A stretch of DNA of 64,000 nucleotides, from contig OZ014418.1 of assembly GCA_963965975.1 (NCBI GenBank), positions 2,260,275-2,324,274 of the forward strand. Direction: 5' to 3'. Below are positions 1-12,208 of this stretch, one piece after another. Made by a program: the position numbers and the translations under genes. Positions within the stretch are counted from its first letter, which is position 1; every line of letters starts with the position of its first letter. This DNA comes from Xestospongia bergquistia. Taxonomy: Eukaryota; Porifera; Demospongiae; Haplosclerida; Petrosiidae. The notes beneath the pieces were generated by a model. That model did not search any database. It was not told the origin of the DNA and was given only the letters and a program-made list of their open reading frames with translations.

Positions 1-3000
1 GGAGGCCTTAAGCAGTAGGTGTGGTAACCATGGTCACAACCATCACAAAGTAACATGTATTCATCTCCACCTTTTCTACGACAAATACGACAACGAACAT
101 TCATTAATGATTTACTCCAAGCAACAGCACGTTCAAGAGTTGATAGGTGAACAAAAATTTGTGAGAAACTGTTAGCTTTCTGTAGCGATGCCCTCCATTG
201 CTCTAAACATAAGTCACTCTCTTTAACTTTAACTAACCCATTCTTTCTAGCATCTTTACCTTTCTTCTTAATATCTGTGGCAGTACCAAGTGGTGGCAAA
301 AGACACTTCTTTTCTATCCCTTCCTGTATCTGTAGAAGAGCTCTTGCCAACTCACGAACAGAGTCTGAACTGTCAGCCTTCTCTTCGGAAACCTCCATTT
401 TCATTGCATTCTCCTTATCATCCTGGTGACCATTGATCAAGGCAACAGTATCAGCACAATCCTCTTTATTGTATTTCTTAGCTGCTCCTGACGTCTCAAT
501 AGAGTGCCTCCATTTTGTTCGATCTTTAAGGTTTTTCATAAGGCCCAAGTTACCCATCCATATCTTCTCTTCAATGTCTAGTATCTGTTCACGAAGGTAG
601 AGCTCTAAAATTTCTTCAGCACAAGTTTCCAATTGCAAGGATGATCTCTTATCAGCACAATCCTTTGATACTGGACATTTTGAAACAGAGTCATCAAGAA
701 GAGGTAACATTTTTTCTATGGTTTGCTTGAGCATGACTTCTCGTTGGCCTCTTGGATTTAAGGTTTCTAGAAGAGATTTTATTTCTTCTTTAGAAGTAAG
801 ACAGCACCATTTTTTATTTGATGAGATTGGCTTTTGAACTACTCTGACTTGCTGTACAGACGATGGGCCATCAAGGGAAGTCAAATCCATTACTTCAGAT
901 AAGTTAGGGTTATCCTCACTGGTAGTATGACCAGACTGTATTGTGGAATTGGGTGATCTTACTCGAGCAAGGCTAATTACAGGAGTCCTCTCGTTCAATG
1001 GTGTTTCATTGAGTGCAGGAACAGCTAGTGAACCTGATTTATGTACATTAGAAAAATCATTAGTAGGGTTATCTTCTTTTGGTGGCATAGGTTTTGTTGT
1101 GTTGTGATTAAACTCAGGGCAATTAACAGGAGCAATTTCTTTTAAAGGAAGCGCTAATGAATTGAACTTATGGATAGATGCTAGGTGATCTGTTATACAA
1201 GTGTCCTCTATTGAGGGCATGGCTTTCTTGCTTAGTGGAGTTGACATAGTCTTGACAGAGGGTTTGACTTTGTTGTCAGTAGCAATGTCATTTTGTAGTG
1301 TGTTTAACTCACTAATACAAGTGTCTCGTGCACGATCACCTTCTAAATTTGCCATTTGCTCTATGGTAGTGTCATCCTGCTTAGACAGTTCTACAAACAG
1401 GCCAGGCAGGCTAGGAAAAAACCAGTATTGGTTATAATGCCGATCCAAACCCAAGGGTCTCAAATTTATACTAGCATTTATTGGATACAAAGAGTTTTCT
1501 AACTCTTGAATTTCATTTTTGATTCGTTCCTTTCTATTCGTTTCAGTCTCTTCTGAGACAACATCATCTGGTTTAGTAACCTCTCCAGGTAGAGGAGTTA
1601 CAGGTCCTTGACTTCTGGTTTTCTTTCTCTGTTTAGGGGCTGGTGTTTTAAAAACCTCAGATGATGGATGAACTTCATTTTTCTCCAACTCTTCAGGTTT
1701 ATCGTTACTTATTTTAATAGTGGTCTCATCTTTAGGTAACTCTTCTGGTTTCTTAGATTGAGCTGCTTTCTTTTTGTCCTTTTTGTTCTTGTCATCTTTT
1801 TTCTTTTTTTCTGACAAACTGAACTGCAACTCACGAATCTGTTTGCGAAGTTTCTTGCTTTCTCCTTTGAGTTCTTCAATATAATCTCTGGAAGCAGCAA
1901 ACATAAGCAATTGGGAAGAGAGAACAAAGAGAATTTGCAACTTATTGGCAGGGGATAAATCATAAACAGAGACAGTACTGAGAGCCTCAAGAACTTCAGG
2001 ATGATTGAGGCGGAGCTCTAAAACTGGATCATCGCTATCAGTATATCCACCTCGATTGCAGTAACGAAACCAAGTACGATCACCGTCGTCATTGTAACCA
2101 CCTGACGACAGTAGGTGGAGTCGTAATATCTCACTACATGTATATGGATCAAAAGCAAGTTTATAAAGGGGCGTGGCTTGTGTAAATTGAGGCCATTTGG
2201 CATACATTGCTGCTGATGATTTGAGAGCAGCTACTCTCACATCTCGAGATCTTTCTTGTTCCTCTTCCATACCTTCCACAGGGATAGAACCAACAGAACT
2301 TCTTCTTGATTCTAGAGTAAAACAAGATGATAGTCATAATGTTCCATTCAATAGGTAACTTCTTAAATAAACTGTTAAACACAACACTACAAGCATCTAT
2401 TGTAACTGTAATACTGATAACATGAATCAAGATGCCATATAACACAAACAAAATGCAGTCTTCAGTGTATGCCTAACAAATTAGCATGTTTTAGCATCAA
2501 ATTGGCTATTCACATAGTCAGTCCACATACAACCGTGCTGTCCTTTTTAATGGTATAATACAGTAGATATTGACTGTGTCCTTGTGTGTGTGTAGGTAGT
2601 CATCTACCAACAAACCTGTTCTAGAGTGAGATGATATACTCTCTTCTCTTTCTTCTGGTTCAGTCTCTTGACTATTGACTTGCTTTTGTTTTTGGCTCAC
2701 TTCCACTAATGACTCATGTTCTTCTTCCATAGCAGCAAATATAGTCTGAAGTAAAAATTTGATCACTCCATACAGAATGGTATCTGGACTATTTGAAACA
2801 AGAGCTTCCTCTAACTTTTCTGTAACAAAGAGAAGTAAGTAACCAGTAATTAACATGTATTTTGCATGGCAGTTACTGTCAGATGTGGGTGGTACTAAAG
2901 TAACTAAACACAAAAACATTTTTAGGGTGTGGTGACAGAACAAGATACTTTCAAAGCACAAGATGTATCATAGTACTATAAGTGACTATAGAGCATTACT

Positions 3001-6000
3001 ATAGTTTGGGAAAGTTTCATTGTGAAAAAAAGTTTCAATGTTGGTCCAACATTGAAACGTTTTTTCACAATGAAATTTTTGGTCAAAAGTGCTTGTACTT
3101 CAAGCAGTTTTTAAGTGCTTGAATTTGTGCTTCAAGCACTTCAGTAAATGCTTGCCCCATGTCTGATGTTGGATGATGTATGAAAAACAAACACACTAAA
3201 ATTATTACATGCTAAAACATTTATGGCAAGTAATTGTGTTCTAACATGCTAGCTTTTAACATGAAACTTTCCTGATCTACATTATGTCTATTGTAATACA
3301 TGCATTATATAGGAAGCTTCAGCTCTTAACTTGTACCAACATAATCTTTTATACTACATAGTATTCCACGTTCTAATGTAAAGCAAAAACAATTATGAAT
3401 GCTTCAGGCAATACTGTTTATTTCATGCATTAAATTAGGATTTTAAATAATATGCTAATAACAGGATCAACACGTCAATTGTAATACTTTTATACGAACA
3501 TTTCTTGTCACTTACCAAATGTTATAGTGGTATGAAGGACATCTTTGATATTAAAAACTGGTCCATAATGATATAAGAACTCAAGGATCATAATACTGTC
3601 ATCAAATAACTCAGGAGACAATAGAGAAAAGACTGAACCAAAAGATGGAAGAGGCTGTAGAGAAAAAAATAGGTGCAAATATTAGAGCTATTTCATATGG
3701 AGTCTAAAACACAATTACAGTAATATCATTGCAATCAAAATCTGCTCATGTTATTTAAGACTTCTTACCACACTATCTTCACACAACGTATCTTCTCTGG
3801 GCTTCAACCATTCTGTTTTCTTCTGTTTTTCTATCTTTTGCTTCTGCCTCAGTTCCTGCTTTCTCCTCAACTTATCTTGCCTTATTTTCTCTTTCTCATC
3901 TTCACGATGTTTCTTGTCTAGCTTTCTCATCTCTAGTATTTCTTGTTCAGTGAGTTTGCCTCCTTTTTTCTTTACAAGACTCTTCCTTAAGTCAAGTTGT
4001 TTCTTAGCTTTTTTTAAAGCTTTCTTCGCTTCAATTGACATAGGAGTGACAGGTCCTTTAGATTTAGGAGTCTTTGGTGCTTTAGATGATTTTGTTGGAG
4101 ACTTTGGCGTAGATGCAGTGTTGCTACTAACAGAGGCTCTGGATTTTCTTCGATTAGATCCTCCAGGAGTCTTAACAGATTTACGAGGGCTTTTCTTTTT
4201 TGGTTTAGAATAATTAAGAGGCAGAAGAGAGGAAGGTTTCATTTTTTTTGAATGAGGTGTAATAAAGAAACTGTCTAAACTACTTTGAGACAAATTTCGC
4301 TTGCGAGAGCTCCCAGGGGTCACAGATATTTGATCAAGTGGTATGGAGGTAGGGCCCAGGTTATATTTTTTAATATACTCCAGCTTGAATATAAGAGAAA
4401 ATGAAAGACAGTGATTACGTGCAAAATAACAACGAACTAGTATATACTTGCTTGATTATTTCAAGTGGCAAGTAAAATAAACAAATTGTACTGTAACTTG
4501 TAGTAAATATGTCTAGTGTTTACCTTAACAAGTAGTGGGTGCTTATCAGTATCTCTATAAAGAGCATTTTTTAGAAATAACTTAATCTTCTCTTTTGAGA
4601 TAGCAGTTTTGGGACGACTGTAAAAGCAATTAGAGTAGTAATTAATTTGTGTCTACATAAAAATACCTTATATTAAGAACTATATTTGTAATGGACTTCA
4701 TCAAATATGTCCAATAGAAATACCCTAATCATGTTAATGTGCAAAAATCTAACCTCACAAATGCTTAATGCAAAACACGTCAGTACTTTCTATAATACAT
4801 TATATACATGTACACAACTAAGTCTTTATGTACTTCCTTTTAATTGAGGACAAAAACTTTGACCTAACCATGTACTACTTTAGTTACATATTATGGTTTA
4901 CCTTAAATGTTTGAATGTGGTAGTGAATGTATTTTCTTTATTATCAAGGTCCTGTATAATATATTGATAGTCAACAGGACTGAGTTTGACCTGAGATGAG
5001 ATTGGGCTTTGTTTGGGTGTGGGTTTACTAGAAGACGGCGTGGAGACAATAGGAGAAGTACCAGCTACACCATTAATCCCTTCAGTAGTTGAGCTAACTA
5101 CCTCTACATTGTCACTAGTAAGTGTTTGATTTGTCAATGAAGGGTTTATGTGAGTGCCAGGTGGGCCTGGAAGTGTACCAGGACTGGGGGATGATTTATA
5201 GGGAGACACTGTGATTACAGACATTTTAACAGGCGATGCCTGAGGTCTAACAACAGATAAGACTTTGACGTGTTTTGAAGACCTAAATAAAGACACGTCA
5301 GTTAGAAATGGTGAATGAAAAGCAATCAGTATTATATATATTGTAGTACACTACTAACAATAGAGTTATTTATACGTCAGTTAGAAATGGTGAATGAAAA
5401 GTGATCAGTATTATATATATTGTAGTACACTTTAACAATAGAGTTATTTATAGCAAAGCTTTTATGAGATTAAGAATAAGCATTTGTGTTAATGTGTTAA
5501 GTAGAATACTACAATTAAAGTTTAAGTCACAACTATGTTTTGAAGTTTATCAATTATATAATATCAAAGATAATATCAATATATCCTCTTTAAACAAAGA
5601 ATGTGTGCAATAATTAAAATGACAAGGGGAGGGGTAGCTTACCTCTTTTCTCCAGGATTAGGAAAGTATTCAAGCTCTTCTCCTAACACAAACCGATCTT
5701 TAAAGAAAGAGGTCACTTCATCAACTACTGTTTTGACATTAGTACGAAAAGAATGATGAAGAAGGGACAGGATTGCTTGCTTCATGCAGTCTTGAATGGA
5801 GTCCAGGACAGCTTGTGCTTCTCTCTCGCTTTGAGCAGCTTGTTCGTAGGTCAGATCATGTTGTCCTGTCAACTCACAAGACCAAGCAAATGTTGTACAA
5901 AGGAACTGACGATTGAAGAAATCCCTAGACATATAAATATTATTAAAAACTGAGCTATTGTTATCAGAGAAGAGGGCGGGTTTGTGCGAGTCCTGTTCTC

Positions 6001-6146
6001 TGTATAACAAATTCTTTCAAAGCTAAAACTTACTCATAGTTTCTAAAGACTTCTTTCGTGTAAGGACAGACGAAGACTTCCTCATCTGGTTTCAAGTCTG
6101 GAGGAATTTGACGTGGTTTGAAAGGCTTCCCGTGAAGTAAGGGCAT
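1..6146 (-). CDS. BAZ1A: BAZ1A/ACF1-like ISWI chromatin-remodelling subunit (partial, spliced)
   Basis: Large nuclear partner of ISWI ATPases. The start at 6146 opens with MPLLHGKPFKPR, typical of the WAC DNA-binding domain. The WAC domain continues in exon 5924-5643 (NYEDFFNRQ, then FAWSCELTGQHDLTYEQA), joined to exon 6146-6034 in frame. Further exons lie near 5281-4898, 4619-4527 (SKEKIKLFLKNAL), 4381-3751 (Lys/Ser-rich), about 3658-3520 and 2825-2624 (DDT domain: LEFLYHYGPVF). One long last-visible exon runs from about 2312 to 1. It holds the ILRLHLLSSG/STVSVYDLSPANKL WHIM region, a Lys-rich coiled coil, the LGLDRHYNQYWFFPSLPG WSD motif, and half a PHD finger (CRICRRKGG, LLCDGCDHGYHTYC) cut by the window edge. 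A bromodomain is expected beyond it. Domain order fits BAZ1A or BAZ1B; BAZ1A is preferred from the WHIM text, but the two are not firmly separated. The gene is head-to-head with TBP. Confidence 0.88.
3016..3078. repeat. Near-perfect 31-bp-arm palindrome in a BAZ1A intron
   Basis: The left arm (from 3016, gtttcattgtgaaaaaaagt) is mirrored by the right arm (ending ttcacaatgaaa, about 3077) around the centre gttggtccaac. There is essentially no loop and only one or two mismatches. Transcribed RNA from either strand would form a long hairpin. It may be a tiny foldback transposable element. Confidence 0.8.
5294..5451. repeat. ~80-bp tandem duplication in a BAZ1A intron
   Basis: Two adjacent near-identical copies start at about 5294 and 5374. 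Both contain cgtcagttagaaatggtgaa and tcagtattatatatattgta. The unit lies wholly in an intron of the BAZ1A-like gene and has no coding sign. Confidence 0.8.
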
Positions 6147-6440
6147 ATTTGCGACTCACATATCACAACACACCGGCGTATTTGAGCCAAACGAGTCTCC
6201 TAACCTCCTTGAAAGCTTATCTTCAAGTTTAAGAGACTGTCTGAAAGAAAAACAAACGAAATTAAGGACCAGGAGGTTCACCTCTCCTCTCGCTGTCAAC
6301 TTTCGCGCCACTCGCATAACTCCGTTATCATCCGTTTTAAAAGTGATTGACAAAGCTCACGTGATCCTAAGGAGATTCTATCTATAAAAAGCACTAGCTA
6401 AACTCTCAGAGACTTTCTCAGCAGTAAAGGCGATTATAAA
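6147..6440. promoter_or_regulatory. Shared head-to-head promoter of BAZ1A-like and TBP, with TATA box
   Basis: Only about 294 bp separate the start codons of the BAZ1A-like gene (minus) and TBP (plus). A strong TATA box, TATAAAAA at 6383-6390, points toward TBP and lies about 50 bp before its ATG, so its leader should be very short. No equally clear TATA box is seen facing BAZ1A. Confidence 0.6.
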
Positions 6441-8425
6441 ATGAGTAAATCTAATTCAGAGGAACAGCAAAGGTCCATGCCTTTTGCATTTCCTTCTCCA
6501 ATGCATGAACCTCCAACGCCTATGACTCAGTTCATAGAGGTTAGTCTTCATTAGGCTCTACTGACCACAAGAATTTAACTTTGTGTGTTCCCTTCATAGC
6601 AACAACACCCAATACCAGGTACACCAACAGGCCAAACTCCTCAGCCATCTAGTGCGCTTATGCCTCCACCGTCTGCTCCTCCTCCTTCGCATGTTTTCCC
6701 CACCCCCTCCCCTGGACCTGGGGCCATGTTGGGTTCTATTCCAAGTCCTACTCCCTCACCTTCATCTAGTCCATCATCAGCTACACCCTATGCTAATTCA
6801 GTCTCCTCACCACGTACACCAATGTCTGCTACAGCAGAAAGTTTAGGCATCATTCCTCAACTACAGTATGTACAATATTTCTTCATGTTTGGTTGTGTAT
6901 CTTTCAACTTATTCAGACATTGTATTATGTTGTAATCTCTCATAATGGAGACTAGTTTATTCGTCTAGAGTAATAACTGCTTTTATTTAATACATCCATG
7001 TTAAGAGGTTTCGCTAAACTTTACTAGGAAAATAGATTAACAATGCCATTTATATCAGTCAAGTCATATCACAATGTCTGTGTAGTCTGGTGTGGCCAAC
7101 CTTTTTTCATAAATACATGTCTAGTTATGCCTGACTGATTGTAAGTCATGTTTAAAACGTCAGACAGTGAAGCCATTAACAAGGTTGAGTCATGAGATGA
7201 ATGTATACAAGCAAGGAGCACATGAAATTAATTCTATTACCTTCATGTTTTTGTAAATGCTTGTTTGTTTGTTTTAGATACTGCACCTATTTTTGTATTT
7301 TATTGTCATTTTGTGTTTTATAGAAACATTGTTTCTACGGTCAACTTAGGTTGTAAACTTGATCTTAAAGACATTGCTTTAAGAGCACGAAATGCAGAAT
7401 ATAATCCAAAGGTATTTATAAAAATAATTTGAATACTAGTTATTCGTTGGATACATAGCGTTTTGCAGCTGTCATTATGAGAATCAGAGAGCCACGAACT
7501 ACAGCTTTAGTCTTTAGCTCTGGAAAAATGGTCTGTACTGGAGCCAAAAGGTAATAGATGGTGTCATTAATAAAAAAGTAAAGGTATCTAATAACTTCAT
7601 CTCTATTTAGTGAAGAACTGTCAAGACTAGCTGCAAGAAAGTATGCTAGAATCATTCAAAAATTGGGATTTCCAGTAAGAAATTTAAAAGTCTGCTTTCA
7701 TTTTTCCTCCTCATATACAGGCTAAATTTTTAGACTTCAAAGTACAGAACATGGTCGGTAGTTGTGATGTCAAGTTCCCTATTCGATTAGAGGGATTAGT
7801 AGTCGCGCACAGTCAGTTCTCAAGGTAATGCACGTAATTAGTTAACAGTAATTTTGTCTTAATGTTACAAGGCTTTGATAATAAATTACGTATTACTTAC
7901 GTTATAGTTATGAACCTGAGCTGTTTCCTGGTTTGATTTATCGCATGGTGAGACCAAGAATAGTACTTCTCATTTTTGTATCAGGAAAAGTGGTACTTAC
8001 AGGTCAGTGTACACATATTTATTGATATGAATGTAAGTGAAGAGCTGTTTGTCCCAAAAGAAAACATCCTAGGCAGTGAACACTACACATGTGCATTTAG
8101 GTTTATGCATGCCATTTAGGTCTAGGGTCCAGCTGTAAATATGTTTTGTTTAACTATACTGTGTGCATGTTCTAATGGCTCGTTGGCATTGTAATGTTAA
8201 TTTTTGGCTGCAATGGTGTGCTATATGCAAGAGCACTGTGTGGTGTAGGGCTAGTGTGGTGATTGTTATATACAGTAATGGATCCTAATCAATTAATAGT
8301 ACATAAATAATGATTATTTCCATTTTTTTTGTATGTGAATAATAGGTGCTAAAGAACGGTCACAAATCATTGAAGCATTCAACAATATTTATCCCATTTT
8401 AAAGAACTTCAAGAAGACCACTTAA
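6441..8425 (+). CDS. TBP: TATA-box-binding protein TBP (8 coding exons)
   Basis: General transcription factor that bends promoter DNA and nucleates TFIID, SL1 and TFIIIB. Exons 6441-6539, 6600-6865, 7324-7411, 7459-7550, 7611-7674, 7721-7824, 7908-8002 and 8346-8425 join in frame to give 295 residues. The first ~115 residues are a Pro/Ser/Gln/Thr-rich, poorly conserved N-terminus. The rest is the saddle-shaped core with both direct repeats: [110 protein letters not shown]. The DNA-contacting Phe and Asn residues of both repeats are in place. An AATAAA signal follows at about 8497. It converges tail-to-tail with the RCC1 gene. No lesion seen. Confidence 0.97.
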
Positions 8426-8540
8426 CATGTTATAAACATGACTCATTTTAAAAAACTAATATCTTAATTCTTGTATCATCAACAAATTAAAAGACATCAA
8501 TAAAAATAGTTGTTTAATTCATTTTAATATGCCATATCCT

Positions 8541-9722
8541 TTAAATAAGCTTGTAAGCTATAGAGTGGTTGGTACCACAACAAACACCAGTTAATTCTGG
8601 AAATTTAAATGTCAATAGTTGTGGTGTACTCACATAACTTGAATCATCAACTGGAAGACCCAGTTTTCCATAGTGACCACTCCCCCAAGCCCAGACCCTC
8701 CCCTCATTATCTATCGCTAATGTATGTGATTCACCACATGAAACATCTTTAAAAATTGGATCAGTTTTTCCTGAATAATCTTTAACTAATTGAGGGGTTT
8801 TCTCATCCCTATTATGACCAAGACCTAGCCGACCATATGCTCCGTGACCCCAGGTGTATAGTAGTCCTGATGTGGTAATGGCTGCACAATGTTTCCAACC
8901 AGCATTAATAAATGTGACAGTCTCAGGACATCCATCTTTATTTAGAAAATGAGATGGGTCAATAACAGGGTTAATATCATGAATGTCATTTGCAGGTTTA
9001 ACACGACCCAATTCTCCATTGTCATTACAACCAAATGAAAGGAGCATCCCTGATTCTAGTAATACCAGAGTGTGATTTAAACGAGCACTGACTCGTATGC
9101 ATTTATCACCTTCAGGTAATATCTTAGGGACTGGTGTCTTTGGATTAAGATGGACTACTTTCTCAGTCCCCATGACAATAGCCTTTTTTATAGGGAGTCC
9201 CAACTGTCCAACATGGTCTCTACCCCAAACAAACACGCCTCCTTCTCTTGTTATAGCAAAATTATGATTAGAACCAGATGAAGCTGACACTATAAACTCA
9301 TTTGATAATCCCTCAATTAGTTTAGGAAGAGCCAGAGTTGATTCATCACCATGACCTAATGTCCCATAATATCCTATTCCCCATGAGTACACTTTCCCCT
9401 CAGCAGTGAGAGCTAGAACATGAGAATCACCACCTATAACCATATTGAGCTTGACACCTCTGAGAGCTTCTACCAGTCGAGGTATATGTTCATCTTGATC
9501 TAGTTCTCCATGACCTAGTTGGCCACAGTGACATTTACCCCATGTATAACAAACTCCATTGGTATCTAGGATACAGGTGTGTGCTGATCCACAGGTTACT
9601 TGTTTTATAGGAAGAGATGATAAAGCTTTTATTTCAGTCGGTGTCTGCAAGTTTTTATCTTCTGTGCCATGACCTAAGCGACCATAAATATCACTGCCCC
9701 ATGTAAAGACAGCACAAGACAT
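8541..9722 (-). CDS. RCC1-repeat (seven-bladed propeller) protein, intronless
   Basis: A single open frame of about 393 residues from the ATG at 9722 (MSCAVFTWGSDIYGRLGHG). An upstream in-frame ATG at 9779 would add 19 residues but would crowd the MRPS10 promoter, so the inner start is preferred. About seven RCC1 repeats are visible with the usual W-G....GQLGHG core: YTWGKCHCGQLGHG, YSWGIGYYGTLGHG, FVWGRDHVGQLG, LSFGCNDNGELG, YTWGHGAYGRLGLG, WAWGSGHYGKLG. The whole protein is propeller, with no BTB, FYVE or HECT domain. RCC1-like folds act as exchange factors or protein-binding platforms; the partner cannot be told. The missing introns stand out next to intron-rich neighbours. It converges with TBP (115 bp between stop codons). 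Confidence 0.9.
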   Translation of the reverse strand: MSCAVFTWGSDIYGRLGHGTEDKNLQTPTEIKALSSLPIKQVTCGSAHTCILDTNGVCYTWGKCHCGQLGHGELDQDEHIPRLVEALRGVKLNMVIGGDSHVLALTAEGKVYSWGIGYYGTLGHGDESTLALPKLIEGLSNEFIVSASSGSNHNFAITREGGVFVWGRDHVGQLGLPIKKAIVMGTEKVVHLNPKTPVPKILPEGDKCIRVSARLNHTLVLLESGMLLSFGCNDNGELGRVKPANDIHDINPVIDPSHFLNKDGCPETVTFINAGWKHCAAITTSGLLYTWGHGAYGRLGLGHNRDEKTPQLVKDYSGKTDPIFKDVSCGESHTLAIDNEGRVWAWGSGHYGKLGLPVDDSSYVSTPQLLTFKFPELTGVCCGTNHSIAYKLI

Positions 9723-9813
9723 TATGCTTGAATGGGAGTGGCTGGTCATGCAAAATGCTCTAATTATCAGCTTTTTCAATATTATTTTTTTGCTGCAGTA
9801 CTACAGCATTAGC
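9723..9813. promoter_or_regulatory. 91-bp bidirectional promoter between RCC1-like gene and MRPS10
   Basis: Start codons of two divergent genes lie about 91 bp apart, so the two must share core promoter DNA. No TATA box is evident. Confidence 0.5.
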
Positions 9814-12170
9814 ATGGCAACTCTATTTCGATCTGTAGTGCACAAGTGGAGGTCTGTATGTCCTGAAGTCACTGGTATACTATCTCAACTGAACGTTAGG
9901 TAGATTAGTAATATAACTCTAGTCTACATTAGTTATATATTGTTATTTATTGTTTCTTTTCTAATATGTATAGACCTTTGAATTCAGTGGTAATATGTAC
10001 TTCTAATCAATTGATACCTTCATCTGTTTTCCATTACTCCACTCAAACTGTAAGAAGATAAAGGGTTAATAAGTGACAACACTGATTTTAATTGCCCAAC
10101 AATGTTGAGATCACATTGAACAATTTGCAGATTTTCATAAACTTTGGAGCGGCTACAGAACACTGGAAGACAGAGAATTAAGCTAATTATAGAAGCTCTA
10201 AAAGCATAGTTAATCATACCCATCATTATATAATACTATAGATATTAGAATATCTATGATAGCACTTGTGCTAACAGATAAATGAATTCTTTGATTGCTA
10301 AATGTGTTACATAGTAGCTTAAGATGTAGTACCAAAAGACAAAATGTGTTATTCACATATCAATATTATAGTTTGTTTGAGGTACTTGTAGAGGTTGCTA
10401 TATGGAGTGAATAAACTACATTTCTACTTATTTCTCTACGTTTTGTCATTGCCATTCCTACTGTACATTTTAAAACATTATTTTTATCATACTTGTACAA
10501 TTTATGTAATGATTATAATTATAGCTATTTATTGTCCAATTTTCTTTGTTATTTACAGACTGCTATATCTACAGACAATACCAGTGATGAGTTAGTCCCT
10601 GAACGATTATATTCTAAAATTAATATCAAGGTATCAAACTAGTTTGTGGATGAGATCGATTTATATTTTTTAGGTTAAAAGTTATGAGTATGCAGTACTA
10701 GATAGTTATATTAAGTTTATTATTACTGCTGGAAAAGCACTGGACATTAACATTGGAGGAAAGTAAGACCATTGTTGTTATAAAATTGATGATGAAACAG
10801 GAATGCATTATTAATAACATTTTTAAACATTCTACATGTATTAATATTATTATTGCTTTTACTACTTATTGCCAGACATGTTAAATGCTACTTGTAAAGC
10901 CACTTGTAGGTATAATGAATATATTCTTTATCATATATATATTAAGTGCGACTGACCATCCTATGCTTCTTTGTCACTAGTTTGCCTCACATAGTTTATT
11001 CACATATTATATCAACTCTTTAATCTTCAAAACAATTATAGCATTTATACAATTGTTATAGTCATTTTTAGCTGTATTCATATTAGCTAACTATTGACAG
11101 ACTCTTGGAAGTAAGGAAAGTTTAATATGGAGTGTCAACTATAAATCTACCTCAGCTAAACATTACATGTACATGTATTGACTCAAACTGTTTGCACCTT
11201 TTGAATGAGTTTTACCTCATGAGACTGGACATATATTCTCATACTATAAAATACAAATCATAGCCAATACTATCATTTCTCATGTAAAAGAAATTTAATA
11301 TGTACTCTTTTATTTATAGAGTTGCTCTTCCTACTCGCACTGAAAAATTTACTGTCATTAAATCACCTCATGTTTATAAGAAGCATCGTGTTCAATATGA
11401 GATCAGAACTCACTCCAGACTAGTCCAGGTAAATCTTAATAATAATTAAATGCTAATTCCAGGGACCCCACAATTTATTAGTAACAAAATATAGGAGACA
11501 TTTAAGCCTAATTTAGTTCTAAATTAAGATGTACCTATATTAACTAACTTATATTGTGTACATATTACAAGTAGGATAGATCCTTGTATCATTGGAAATT
11601 TGTAGACATTAGTGAGTAATTTACAAATAACAAAATTTTAAAAGTCGCAATTAACATAGCAGAACAAATTTATTCATTAACAGGATACCACAAGTAAACA
11701 ACATATTTCATATCAATATAAGTATAGAAGAATTTTCAAGATATTGTGGATCCTCCCCAGTGTGGACAAGGTTAAAGTGTCCTTTATACAGAGCTTATGT
11801 TAAAAATAAATTTTGCTCTTTAATAAGTCATTATACCATAATGTATTTTATGATGTCCTCATCTTTGAAAATTTTACTAATTAAGATATGATTGTCAGAG
11901 ATAATAATTTTGCTAACTAGCATCTCTAAGCATTGGAAAGCATCATAGGAGACTTATTCGGCAGAGGTAACACCATTTTGCTACTGTCAGATACACCTAC
12001 TTTCTGTAGTTCTTATTTGATAAGCAGCAAACAAAGTGTTTTGCTATAATGGAATATGAACTTTTCTGTATTTCAGAGAACATTCAGTTTACATGTTTTG
12101 GAAACTCATTAGGGACCACACACTTTTTGTTCATATTAGCGAGGTTTCCGCTATTTGGGAAGCTCCACTG

Positions 12171-12208
<38 letters not shown>

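Noticed and set aside
3914-4213. Open frame on the plus strand inside the BAZ1A-like gene
   Set aside because: Antisense shadow of the Lys/Ser-rich coding exon on the minus strand.
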